Below, piece by piece: positions 34,813 to 43,434 of a stretch of 64,000 nucleotides of DNA. The stretch spans positions 868,001 through 932,000 of the forward strand of contig CCNA01000034.1 in NCBI GenBank assembly GCA_000824805.1, read 5' to 3'. Numbering within the stretch: the first letter of the stretch is position 1; the number at the start of each line of letters is the position of its first letter. This stretch comes from Mesorhizobium sp. SOD10. GTDB taxonomy: Bacteria > Pseudomonadota > Alphaproteobacteria > Rhizobiales > Rhizobiaceae. Under the pieces are notes generated by a model. It saw only the letters and a list, made by a program, of their open reading frames with translations. It was not told where the DNA came from and made no database searches. The translations under genes were made by a program, and so were the position numbers.

Positions 34813-37275
34813 TCAGACGGGTACGTTCCAGATTTCTTTCGCATATTGGCGGATGGTGCGATCGGATGAGAACCAGCCGACGCGGGCGACGTTGCGGATG
34901 GCGCGCGCGTACCAGTCGGGGCTGTTGCGCCAGACGGCATCGACCTCGCGCTGGCAGGCGGCGTACGAATCGAAATCAGCCGCCACCATGAACCAGTCGC
35001 TCTGGTAGAGGCCATTCATCAGGTCGCGATAGCGGCCGGGATCGTCGGGCGAGAAGACGCCGGAGGAAATGGCCGACACCGCCTGCGACAGCTCGGACGA
35101 GGCCTCGATCACGCCGCGCGGATCGTAACCATTGTTGCGCCGGTCGGCGACTTCGGCCGTGGTGAGGCCGAAGATGAAGATGTTGTCGCCGCCGACATGT
35201 TCCTTGATCTCGACATTGGCGCCGTCGAGCGTGCCGATCGTGAGCGCGCCGTTCAGCGCGAATTTCATGTTGCCGGTGCCCGACGCTTCCATGCCGGCGG
35301 TCGAGATCTGCTCGGAAAGGTCGGCGGCCGGCATCATCACCTCGGCCAGGCTGACATTGTAGTTCGGCACGAACACGACCTTCAGCAAGCCGCGCACCGA
35401 CGGATCGCCGTTGATGACCTTGGCGACATCATTGGCCAGTTTGATAATCAGCTTGGCGTTGTGGTAGCTGGGCGCAGCCTTGCCGCCGAAGAATTTCACG
35501 CGCGGCATCCAGTCCCGCTCGGGATGCGAGCGGATCTGGTCGTAAAGCGCGATCGCCTCCAGGATGTTGAGCAGCTGGCGCTTGTATTCGTGGATGCGCT
35601 TGACCTGGATATCGAACAGCGCCGACGGGTCGAGCTTGATGCCCAGACGGTCGGCGACGAGGTTGGCGAGCCGCGCCTTGTTCTGCCGCTTCACGCCGGC
35701 GAACTTCTCGCGGAAAGCCGCGTCGTCAGCGAGCGGATCGAGATCCTTGATCCTCTCGATGTCGTCCATGAAGCGGTCGCCGATCGCCTCGCGGGCAAGC
35801 GAGGTCAGGCCGGGATTGCACTGGATCAGCCAGCGTCTGGGCGTGATGCCGTTGGTCTTGTTGTTGATGCGGTCGGGATAGAGCTTGTGGAGATCGGCGA
35901 ACACCGTTTCCTTCATCAGCTCGGTGTGGAGCGCCGAGACGCCATTGATCGAATGCGAGCCGACGAAGGCCAGATTGCCCATGCGCACGCGGCGGTCGCC
36001 ATTTTCCTGGATCAGCGAAATGCGGGCGATCTGATCGCCCGAGAACTGGTTGGTGGCGCGGGCCTCGAGCAGCACCTGCGCATTGATGGCGTAGACGATC
36101 TGCATGTGGCGCGGCAAAAGCCGCTCGAAGAGCGGCACCGGCCAGCTTTCCAGAGCCTCGGGCAACAGCGTGTGGTTGGTGTAGGCGAAGGTGCGCTTGG
36201 TAATGTCCCAGGCACGATCGAAATCCATGCCGTGGACGTCCATCAGAAGCCGCATCAGCTCCGGCACGGCGACTGCGGGATGGGTGTCGTTGAGGTGGAT
36301 CGCCGCCTTGTCGGGCAGCGATTTCAGGTCGCCATACTGGCTCAAATGCCGCTGGACGATGTCCTGCAGCGAGGCGGTCGAGAAGAAATATTCCTGCCGC
36401 AGCCTCAGCTCCTGGCCGGCCACGTGGGAATCGGCCGGGTAGAGCACGCGCGACAGCGCGTCGGCCTTGTTGCTTTCGGCCAGCGCGCCGATGTGGTCGC
36501 CGGCGTTGAACTTGTCGAGCAGGATCGGGTCGATCGGCATGCCGGACCAGAGCCGCAGCGTGTTGACGCGTCTGGCGCGCCAGCCGGCCACCGGTGTGTC
36601 GTAGGCGACCGCAAGGACATGCTCGGTCGGCTTCCAGACATGGCGTTCCAGCCGGCCATCCTTCGAGGTGATCGATTCCACCGAGCCGCCGAAGCCGACC
36701 TCGAAGGAGCGCTCGCGCCGTTCGAATTCCCAGGGATTGCCGTGGTCGAGCCAGGTTTCCGGCAACTCGACCTGCCAGCCGCCCTGGATTTCCTGGCGGA
36801 ACATGCCGTTGGCGTAGCGGATGCCGTAGCCATGGGCGGGAATGTCGACGGTCGCCATGCTTTCCATGAAGCAGGCGGCGAGACGGCCGAGGCCGCCATT
36901 GCCGAGTGCCGCGTCCGGTTCGAGGCCAGCGATCAGGTCGAGATCGACGCCGAGCGAGGACAGCGCCTCGCGCATGTTCTCCATCAGGCCAAGATTGGAG
37001 AAGGCATCGCGCATCAGGCGGCCGATCAGGAATTCGAGCGAAAGATAATAGACGCGCTTTTCCTGCTGGTCGTAGGCTTCCTTGGTCGCCTGCATCCAGT
37101 TGTCGACGATGCGGTCGCGCACAACCTTGATCGAGGCCGTCAGCCAATCATAGGGCGTCGCGACGGTGGTGTCCTTGCCGACCCGGTATTTGAGCGACAT
37201 CAAAACCTCTTCGGCAAGGGTCTTGGGATCGGGATTGTCGAGGACCGGGGCTTCGATCGTCATGGCGGATTTCAT
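34813..37275 (-). CDS. glgP: Glycogen phosphorylase
   Basis: Releases glucose-1-phosphate from glycogen ends (GT35, PLP-dependent). 820 residues from ATG 37275, chosen because GAGAGGCG lies at ribosome-binding distance, inside the reading frame opened by the ATG at 37287. The PLP lysine is in EASGTGNMKFALNGALTIGTLDGANVE. Other family blocks are GLGRLAACFMES, LNDTHPAVAVPELMR and KTNGITPRRW. First gene of the glg operon, about 155 bases before glgB. Presence with GlgX gives the full degradation route. Confidence 0.95.
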   Translation of the reverse strand: MKSAMTIEAPVLDNPDPKTLAEEVLMSLKYRVGKDTTVATPYDWLTASIKVVRDRIVDNWMQATKEAYDQQEKRVYYLSLEFLIGRLMRDAFSNLGLMENMREALSSLGVDLDLIAGLEPDAALGNGGLGRLAACFMESMATVDIPAHGYGIRYANGMFRQEIQGGWQVELPETWLDHGNPWEFERRERSFEVGFGGSVESITSKDGRLERHVWKPTEHVLAVAYDTPVAGWRARRVNTLRLWSGMPIDPILLDKFNAGDHIGALAESNKADALSRVLYPADSHVAGQELRLRQEYFFSTASLQDIVQRHLSQYGDLKSLPDKAAIHLNDTHPAVAVPELMRLLMDVHGMDFDRAWDITKRTFAYTNHTLLPEALESWPVPLFERLLPRHMQIVYAINAQVLLEARATNQFSGDQIARISLIQENGDRRVRMGNLAFVGSHSINGVSALHTELMKETVFADLHKLYPDRINNKTNGITPRRWLIQCNPGLTSLAREAIGDRFMDDIERIKDLDPLADDAAFREKFAGVKRQNKARLANLVADRLGIKLDPSALFDIQVKRIHEYKRQLLNILEAIALYDQIRSHPERDWMPRVKFFGGKAAPSYHNAKLIIKLANDVAKVINGDPSVRGLLKVVFVPNYNVSLAEVMMPAADLSEQISTAGMEASGTGNMKFALNGALTIGTLDGANVEIKEHVGGDNIFIFGLTTAEVADRRNNGYDPRGVIEASSELSQAVSAISSGVFSPDDPGRYRDLMNGLYQSDWFMVAADFDSYAACQREVDAVWRNSPDWYARAIRNVARVGWFSSDRTIRQYAKEIWNVPV

Positions 37276-37331
37276 TTCGCCTCTCATTCAACTGACCTGA
37301 ACATAGCGGCTTTAACCGTTCCTCCCCACCT

Positions 37332-37359
37332 ATCTTACCGCGTTGCAGCATAGGTTCAA
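37332..37359 (-). promoter_or_regulatory. Candidate glg operon promoter
   Basis: On the minus strand TTGAAC (37359-37354) and TAAGAT (37337-37332) are separated by 16 bases, ending 57 bases before glgP. No operator was recognised. It would free glg expression from the frc operon upstream. Confidence 0.45.
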
Positions 37360-37406
37360 TCGATTTAGCAACCGCCCTGCCCGGCCACCGCGACGATACG
37401 GCGCGA

Positions 37407-38189
37407 TCAGACCTCCAAAACCTCCGGCGGAGCCTTGGCTCCGGTCATGAAGGCGACAGCGTCGGACATCGTATATTGCTTCGGATCGATGACGGCGAGG
37501 CGACGGCCCAGGCGATGGATGTGGATGCGGTCGGCCACCTCGAAGACATGCGGCATGTTGTGCGAGATGAGAACGATCGGCAGGCCGCGCTTCTTGACGT
37601 CGAGCATCAGCTCCAGCACGCGGCGGCTTTCCTTGACGCCTAGCGCCGCGGTCGGTTCGTCCATGATGACGACGCGGCTGCCGAAGGCGGCCGCGCGGGC
37701 AACAGCAACACCCTGGCGCTGGCCGCCCGACAGCGTCTCCACCGACTGGTTGATGTTCTGGATCGTCATCAGCCCGAGCTCGGACAGTTTCTCGCGGGCG
37801 ATGCGCGCCATGGCCGAGCGGTCGAGCCGGCGCAGCCATTGCCCGGCGAAGCCGGGTTTGCGCAGCTCGCGGCCGAGAAACATGTTGTCGGCGATCGACA
37901 GCGCCGGCGACAGCGCCAGGTTCTGGTAGACGGTCTCGATACCGGCCATGCGCGCCTCGATCGGCGAGCGGAAATGCACCGGCTGGCCATTGAGCTCGAT
38001 CGCGCCGGAGTCCGGGATGACCGCGCCGCATAGCGCCTTAACCAGCGTCGACTTGCCGGCGCCGTTATCACCGATGACGGCGAGGATCTCGCCGGGCATC
38101 AGATCGAAATCGGCGTTATCGAGCGCGACCACCCTGCCGTAGCGCTTGTTGAGGCCTTTGGCCTGAAGAATTGGCTGCTGCGTGCTCAT
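37407..38189 (-). CDS. frcA: Sugar ABC transporter ATPase (FrcA type)
   Basis: 260-residue single-domain ATPase of the CUT2 sugar importers. Walker A GDNGAGKST, signature LSGGQRQGVAVARA and Walker B VVIMDEPTAALG are visible. Most CUT2 ATPases are double-length, but FrcA of Sinorhizobium is single-domain like this one, which supports the name. Its ATG overlaps the frcC stop by 4 bases (ATGA). Last gene of frcBCA; glgP follows after about 130 bases with its own promoter. Confidence 0.88.
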   Translation of the reverse strand: MSTQQPILQAKGLNKRYGRVVALDNADFDLMPGEILAVIGDNGAGKSTLVKALCGAVIPDSGAIELNGQPVHFRSPIEARMAGIETVYQNLALSPALSIADNMFLGRELRKPGFAGQWLRRLDRSAMARIAREKLSELGLMTIQNINQSVETLSGGQRQGVAVARAAAFGSRVVIMDEPTAALGVKESRRVLELMLDVKKRGLPIVLISHNMPHVFEVADRIHIHRLGRRLAVIDPKQYTMSDAVAFMTGAKAPPEVLEV

Positions 38190-39262
38190 GCCGAAATCTT
38201 CCTGATCCACTGGTCGATGGTGACGGCGAGGATGATGAGGATGCCGACGGTGAACTCCTGCCAGAGCGAATCGACACCGGCGAGCGCGAGACCATTGCGG
38301 AAAACACCGACGATCAGCGCGCCGAACAGCGTGCCGACCAGCGAGCCGCGGCCGCCGAACAGCGAGGTGCCGCCGATCACCACGGCGGTGATGGCATCGA
38401 GGTTGGCGGTCTGGTTGCCGAGCGGGCTTGCCGCACCGATGCGGCCGATGAGCGCCCAGGCAGCGACGGCGCAGATGAAGCCGGCGAGCGTATAGACGGC
38501 AATGAACACGCCGCGCGTGTTGATGCCGGCGAGACGGGCGGCTTCGTCGTCGTCACCGGTCGCGTAGACATGGCGGCCGAAGGCGGTGCGGTTCAATACA
38601 TACCAGATGATCAACGCCGTCAGGATCATGGCGATGGCGCCGTAGGTCAGCACGGCGCCGCCCCCCAGTCTGATCGTGTGGCCCAGCCATTGCAGCAGCG
38701 GTCCTGCCGCCTCAATGTCCTGGGCGCGTACGGTCTCGGAATGCGAGACGTAGATGACCATCGCGCCGTAGACACTCCAGGTGCCGAGCGTGACGATGAA
38801 GGGCGGCAGCTTGATAACCGCCACCAGGACGCCATTGATCAGGCCGCAGACAAGGCCGGTCAGCAGGCCCAGCACGAAGCTCAATTCGACCGGCACGCCA
38901 TAGGTGACGGTCAGCCGGCCCATGACGATGGACGACAGCACCATCATGGCTCCGACCGAAAGATCGATGCCGGCGGTGAGGATGACCAGCGTCTGGGCGA
39001 TGCCCAGAAAGGCGATGATGGTGACCTGCTGCAGCACCAGCGAAAGATTGAACGGCGCAAAGAAGCGTCCGCCCGCCACGATCGAAAAGATCAGAATACC
39101 GATGACCAGGACGATGAACGGGATGGCCGTAGGATATTCATGCAGGAAGCGCTGGATGTTCTTCAGCGCCGAGCCGCGGTCTTCGTCGAAGCTCGCCACG
39201 GACTGGTCGTGGCCCTGAAGGCCGCGCTCGGCCGAGACCGAGCCGGTTGCGTCGTCACTCAT
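38186..39262 (-). CDS. frcC: Sugar ABC transporter permease (FrcC type)
   Basis: 358-residue CUT2 permease (BPD_transp_2 family). A polar N-terminus of about 45 residues precedes about nine hydrophobic segments. Family blocks are ILTAGIDLSVGAMM, LPPFIVTLGT and GGTSLFGGRGSLVGT. ATG 39262 has GGGAGGGG upstream. Lies after frcB, separated by a strong hairpin. Fructose is the inferred substrate, from the FrcABC resemblance and the linked sugar kinase; mannose and ribose are taken up by the Sinorhizobium homologue as well. Confidence 0.88.
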   Translation of the reverse strand: MSDDATGSVSAERGLQGHDQSVASFDEDRGSALKNIQRFLHEYPTAIPFIVLVIGILIFSIVAGGRFFAPFNLSLVLQQVTIIAFLGIAQTLVILTAGIDLSVGAMMVLSSIVMGRLTVTYGVPVELSFVLGLLTGLVCGLINGVLVAVIKLPPFIVTLGTWSVYGAMVIYVSHSETVRAQDIEAAGPLLQWLGHTIRLGGGAVLTYGAIAMILTALIIWYVLNRTAFGRHVYATGDDDEAARLAGINTRGVFIAVYTLAGFICAVAAWALIGRIGAASPLGNQTANLDAITAVVIGGTSLFGGRGSLVGTLFGALIVGVFRNGLALAGVDSLWQEFTVGILIILAVTIDQWIRKISA

Positions 39263-39292
39263 TTATCCCCTCCCAGGATCCCGTGTTTCGGG

Positions 39293-39316
39293 AAAGGGCG
39301 GCCGGAGCCGCCCTTT
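39293..39316 (-). other. Hairpin between frcB and frcC
   Basis: Ten-base perfect arms AAAGGGCGGC (39293-39302) and GCCGCCCTTT (39307-39316) with a 4-base CGGA loop follow the frcB stop. No U-tract follows on the minus strand. Like the hairpin after oppA, it probably protects the binding-protein message and reduces read-through. Confidence 0.6.
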
Positions 39317-39355
39317 CGGTGAGTTTAGTCCTTTATCGCGGGTCTTAGGAAGGCA

Positions 39356-40384
39356 TCAGCCCCAGCAAAGTTCCGCGCCCTTCTTGCTGTCGATCGACTC
39401 GACGCCCTTGACGGGCTTGTCGGTGATCAGCGTGGCGCCGGTGTCGAAGAATTCCTTGCCGGGGGTCGGCTTCGGCTTCTCGCCGGTCTTGGCGAATTTC
39501 TCGATCGCTTCCATGGCCATGGCGGCCATCTTCAGCGGGTATTGCTGCGAGGTCGCGCCGATGACGCCGGCCGCGACGTTCTTGACGCCCGGGCAACCGC
39601 CGTCGATCGAAACCACCAGCACCGAGCCGTCATCCTTGCCGGCCGCCTTGAGCGCCTGGTAGCCGCCGGCCGCCGCCGGCTCGTTGATCGTGTACATGAC
39701 GTTCACGTCCGGGCACTTCTGCAGCAGCGTCTCCATGGCGGTGCGGCCGCCATCCTCGGCGCCGCCGGTCATCTCGTGGCCGCAGATGCGCGCGTCGACC
39801 TCGTCGCCGTATTTCTTCGGATCCTTGATGTCGATGCCGAAGCCCTTCATGAAGCCCTGGTCGCGCAGATAGTCGACGGTCGGCTGGTTGGTGGCGAGAT
39901 CGAGGAAGGCGATCTTGGCGCTCGAGGCCTTGTCGCCCAGCGTGCCCTTGGCCCACTCACCGATCAGTTCGCCGGCCTTGAAATTGTCCGTTGCAAAAGT
40001 GGCATCCGCGGCATCGATCGGGTCGAGCGGTGTGTCGAGCACGATGACCAGGAGACCGGCTTCGCGCGCCTTCTTGATCGTCGGCACGATGGCACTGGAA
40101 TCGCTCGGCACGATGGCGAAACCCTTGGCGCCGGCCGAAATCAGGTTCTCGATGGCCGCGACCTGGCTGTCATTGTCACCGTCGAACTTGCCGGCAAAGG
40201 TCTGCAGAGTGAGGCCGAGCTCCTTGGCCTTGGCCTGCGCGCCCTCGCGCATCTTGACGAAGAACGGATTGCCTTCGGTCTTGGTGATCAGGCCGACGAT
40301 GTCGGCGGCATACGAGGCCGTGGCCATCGCGCCGTAAAAGGCAAGGCCCGCAACGGCCGCCTTCAAGATAGTCCATTTACGCAT
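39356..40384 (-). CDS. frcB: Fructose-type ABC transporter binding protein (FrcB type)
   Basis: 342-residue periplasmic binding protein of the LacI/ribose-binding family (Peripla_BP_4). Signal peptide about residues 1-27 (cleavage after ASYA). The mature protein opens IVGLITKTEGNPFFVKMREGAQ and shows SSAIVPTIKKAREAGLLVIVLDTPLD. ATG 40384 has GGGAGGAA upstream and was preferred over earlier codons. First gene of frcBCA; divergent from the ROK regulator gene. The 210-base region between them is the likely control region. Confidence 0.9.
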   Translation of the reverse strand: MRKWTILKAAVAGLAFYGAMATASYAADIVGLITKTEGNPFFVKMREGAQAKAKELGLTLQTFAGKFDGDNDSQVAAIENLISAGAKGFAIVPSDSSAIVPTIKKAREAGLLVIVLDTPLDPIDAADATFATDNFKAGELIGEWAKGTLGDKASSAKIAFLDLATNQPTVDYLRDQGFMKGFGIDIKDPKKYGDEVDARICGHEMTGGAEDGGRTAMETLLQKCPDVNVMYTINEPAAAGGYQALKAAGKDDGSVLVVSIDGGCPGVKNVAAGVIGATSQQYPLKMAAMAMEAIEKFAKTGEKPKPTPGKEFFDTGATLITDKPVKGVESIDSKKGAELCWG

Positions 40385-40594
40385 GATTTCCTCCCAGTGA
40401 ACCACCTTCGGCGCCGGCCAACCGGCGCCTGCGGAGCGCCCACCGAAGTTCTCCCAGCATGGGCGCAATGTCAAAAGACACTAGTCCGCAACCGCTGTCA
40501 ATAATTAAATCACTCTTATTTATTATTGACACACTTGCGTTGTTCACTCATTCTGAACGAAAAGCGTCGCGGGGAAACAGACGGGAGGAACAGG

Positions 40595-41818
40595 GTGGAG
40601 ACCGGCATTGCGAGGCACGGTTCGCCCGAGGCTATGGAAAGCCGGCTGCATCGCGGCACCAACCAGAGCGGCATGCGCGACCACAATGAGCGGCTCGTGC
40701 TGTCTCTAGTGCGCCAGCATGGCAGCCTGGCCAAATCCGATATTGCGCGCATGACAGGGCTGTCGGCCCAGACGGTGTCGGTCATCATGCGCGAGCTCGA
40801 GGAAGACAAGCTGCTCGTGCGCCAGGCGCCGCTGCGCGGCAAGATCGGCCAGCCTTCGATCCCGATGGCGCTCAACCCGGAAGGCGCCTTCTTCATCGGC
40901 CTCAAGATCGGCCGACGCTCGGCCGAGCTCGTGCTGATCGACTTCCTCGGCAATGTGCGCGCCATGCTGCAGCATTCCTACCGCTATCCCGCGCCGCGCG
41001 AGACGGTCGAGTTCGTCACCGCCGGCATCAAGGCGATGCGAAGCGAGCTTACGCCGGCTCAGGACAAGCGCATTGCGGGACTCGGCATCGCGATGCCGTT
41101 CGAGCTGTGGAACTGGGCCGACACGGCGGGCGCGCCGCGCGAGATCATGGACGAATGGCGCCATCGCGACATCCGTGCCGACATCCAGGCGCAGTGCGAG
41201 TTCCCCGTCTACCTGCAGAACGACGCGACGTCGGCCTGCGGCGCGGAACTCGTCTTCGGGCGGGCGGGCGGAGCGCGCGACTTCGTCTATTTCTACATCG
41301 GCGCCTTTGCCGGCGGCGGCATAGTGCTCAACGGCCGCCTCTACAGTGGTCCCAAAGGCAACGCCGGCGCGCTGGGCTCGATGCCGGTGCCAGGCCCGGA
41401 CGGCAAGCCGACGCAACTCATCGACGTCGCTTCGATCGCGATGCTGGAACGGGCGATCTCCGCAAAGGGCATCGACGGCTCGTATCTTTGGACCTCGCCG
41501 CAGGAATGGGGCGAGATCGGCGCCGATCTCGACGAGTGGATTGCCAGCGCCTCGCGGGCGCTTGCCTACGCCATTGTCGCGGCCTCGTCGGTCATCGATT
41601 TCGAAGCGGCGGTCATCGACGGCTGGATGCCGCTCGATGTGCGGCGCCGGCTGGTCGATGCCGTGACGGAAGCGATCGCCACCATCGACGCCGAAGGGCT
41701 GAAGCTGCCTGTCGTTCGCGAGGGGACGGTCGGCATCCACGCGCGCGCTATGGGCGGCGCCAGCCTGCCGCTTTCCGAGCGCTTCCTGATCGGACCGAAC
41801 ACGTCCGGGGGCGCCTGA
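40595..41818 (+). CDS. frcR: ROK-family transcriptional regulator (FrcR-like)
   Basis: 407 residues from GTG 40595, chosen for the GGAGG (40584-40588) ahead of it. An N-terminal winged helix-turn-helix (about 28-85, LVRQHGSLAKSDIARMTGLSAQTVSVIMRELEED) is followed by a ROK sugar-kinase-like domain (about 95-400) with LQNDATSACGAELVFG and GNAGALGSMPV. The catalytic-site region for phosphoryl transfer looks degenerate (AFAGGGIVLNG), so a sensing role is likely. As the gene is divergent from frcBCA, it probably represses that operon; the inducer would be the transported sugar. Confidence 0.85.
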   Translation: METGIARHGSPEAMESRLHRGTNQSGMRDHNERLVLSLVRQHGSLAKSDIARMTGLSAQTVSVIMRELEEDKLLVRQAPLRGKIGQPSIPMALNPEGAFFIGLKIGRRSAELVLIDFLGNVRAMLQHSYRYPAPRETVEFVTAGIKAMRSELTPAQDKRIAGLGIAMPFELWNWADTAGAPREIMDEWRHRDIRADIQAQCEFPVYLQNDATSACGAELVFGRAGGARDFVYFYIGAFAGGGIVLNGRLYSGPKGNAGALGSMPVPGPDGKPTQLIDVASIAMLERAISAKGIDGSYLWTSPQEWGEIGADLDEWIASASRALAYAIVAASSVIDFEAAVIDGWMPLDVRRRLVDAVTEAIATIDAEGLKLPVVREGTVGIHARAMGGASLPLSERFLIGPNTSGGA

Positions 41819-41819
41819 C

Positions 41820-42266
41820 ATGTTGATCGGTATCCCGTCGCTGCTCGGGCCCCAGTTCCTGGCGACGCTTAGGGCAATGGGCCATGGCGACGAAATCGCG
41901 ATCGTCGACGGCAATTATCCGGCCGAGGAACAGGCGCGACGGCTGATCCGCGCGGATGGCCATCATGTCATTCCGGTGCTCGACGCCGTGCTCAGTGTGC
42001 TCCCGGTGGACGAGGCGGTGCCGGAGGCACTGTTCCGCGCTTCGGTGAAGGGAGACCCGGCGCTGGCCGACCCCGTGCATCGCGAGATGGAAGCGGTCTG
42101 CGCCAGGCGCGCGCCGGGCCGCAAGGTGGTTGCGCTGGCGGGGCCCGACTTCTATGCACGCGTCAAGGCCGCGCACGCGATCGTGGCGACCAGCGAACCC
42201 AGGCTCTTTGCCAACATCATCATCCGCAAGGGCGTGATTCATCCGCCGGAGACCAAGACGACATGA
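41820..42266 (+). CDS. RbsD/FucU-family sugar mutarotase
   Basis: 148 residues of the RbsD/FucU fold. MLIGIPSLLGPQFLATLRAMGHGDEIAIVDGNYPAE matches FucU-type proteins, with the catalytic His in MGHGDE and the Asp in VDGNYP. It interconverts anomers of the imported sugar so that the kinase receives its preferred form. It sits between the regulator (one base after its TGA) and the sugar kinase (ATGA overlap). FucU-like L-fucose mutarotase is one possibility, but the frc context favours the transported hexose or ribose. Confidence 0.8.
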   Translation: MLIGIPSLLGPQFLATLRAMGHGDEIAIVDGNYPAEEQARRLIRADGHHVIPVLDAVLSVLPVDEAVPEALFRASVKGDPALADPVHREMEAVCARRAPGRKVVALAGPDFYARVKAAHAIVATSEPRLFANIIIRKGVIHPPETKTT

Positions 42267-43186
42267 TCCTTTGCTGTGGCGAAGCCCTGATCGACATGCT
42301 GCCGCGCACCACGACGGAAGGTGAAGCGGCCTTCGCGCCCTATGTCGGCGGCGCGGTGTTCAACTCGGCGATCGCGCTCGGCCGGCTCGGCGCTCCGGCC
42401 GGCTTCTTTTCCGGCCTCTCCTCCGACCTGTTCGGCGGGCAGTTCCGCGAGGCGCTCGGCGCCAGCAAGGTGAGTTCCAGCTATGCGCACACCTCGCCGC
42501 GGCCAACTACGCTTGCCTTCGTGAGGCTCACCAACGGCCAGGCGACATACACCTTCTATGACGAGAACACCGCCGGGCGCATGCTCACCATCGAAGACCT
42601 GCCGAAGCTCGGCGCCGAGATCGAGGCGATGCTGTTCGGCGCGATCAGCCTGATCTCCGAGCCGGCCGGGTCCGCCTATGAGGAGTTCATGCGGCGCGAG
42701 CACGAAAGCCGGGTGATGATGCTCGATCCCAACATCCGGCCGAATTTCATCCCGGACAAGGCGAAGCATCTCAGGCGTATCCGCGAGATGATGGCGATGG
42801 CCGACATCGTCAAACTCTCGGACGAGGACCTCAACTGGTTCGACGAGGCCGGCTCACATGAGGACGTGGTGCGCAATTGGCTGGATCGCGGGCCGAAACT
42901 TATCGTCGTTACCCATGGCAGCGAAGGCGCCGTCGGCTACAGCAAGGCGCACAAGGTCATGGTCATGCCGCAGAAGGTGAAGGTCGTCGACACGGTCGGC
43001 GCCGGCGACACCTTCAATGCCGGCATTCTGGCCTCGCTGCATGAACAGGGCGTGCTCTCCAAGGCAGCGATCGGCAGCCTCTCCGAGGACGCAATCCGCA
43101 AGGCGCTGGAACTCGGCGCCAAGGCGGCTGCGGTGACGGTGTCGCGGGCCGGCGCCAACCCGCCCTGGCGGCACGAGATCGCCTGA
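42263..43186 (+). CDS. frcK: PfkB-family sugar kinase, probable fructokinase
   Basis: 307 residues of the ribokinase family. The N-terminal GEALIDMLP, GGAVFNSAIALGRLG and the C-terminal ATP/anion-hole motif DTVGAGDTFNAGIL (base Asp inside) are present. Similarity to fructokinases and the linked frcBCA importer suggest phosphorylation of fructose to fructose-6-phosphate. Sinorhizobium has frcK in the same operon as frcBCA; here it is on the opposite strand with frcR. Starts with ATGA overlap of the mutarotase gene. Confidence 0.85.
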   Translation: MILCCGEALIDMLPRTTTEGEAAFAPYVGGAVFNSAIALGRLGAPAGFFSGLSSDLFGGQFREALGASKVSSSYAHTSPRPTTLAFVRLTNGQATYTFYDENTAGRMLTIEDLPKLGAEIEAMLFGAISLISEPAGSAYEEFMRREHESRVMMLDPNIRPNFIPDKAKHLRRIREMMAMADIVKLSDEDLNWFDEAGSHEDVVRNWLDRGPKLIVVTHGSEGAVGYSKAHKVMVMPQKVKVVDTVGAGDTFNAGILASLHEQGVLSKAAIGSLSEDAIRKALELGAKAAAVTVSRAGANPPWRHEIA

Positions 43187-43434
43187 GCGGTTGTCCGGAT
43201 TGGCCGAAGGGCTTCCCCAGACGATCACTTTATGTTTCCAAAAAGGGGGACGGCGCGATAAAAGGCGTTGAAAATGCTCGTTTTAGCCCGGTTTTCCGGC
43301 TTCTTCGAGCAATGCGCCGGCAAAAGGTGGTAACAGGCTGCGACACTTGCGCAATTGGCCTTGCCCCGGGGCGGCTTTCTCGTCCCGACCAAGTCTGATA
43401 CCAGCGGGCCGGTTCATTGGCATTTTGAGGCGAC

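Noticed and set aside
35197..37353. 718-codon open frame on the plus strand opposite glgP
   Set aside because: Shadow of a conserved glgP; no motif.
40526..40594. Longer ROK regulator starting at TTG 40526
   Set aside because: The GTG at 40595 has a clear GGAGG six bases upstream, whereas 40526 coincides with a TTGACA promoter-like hexamer.
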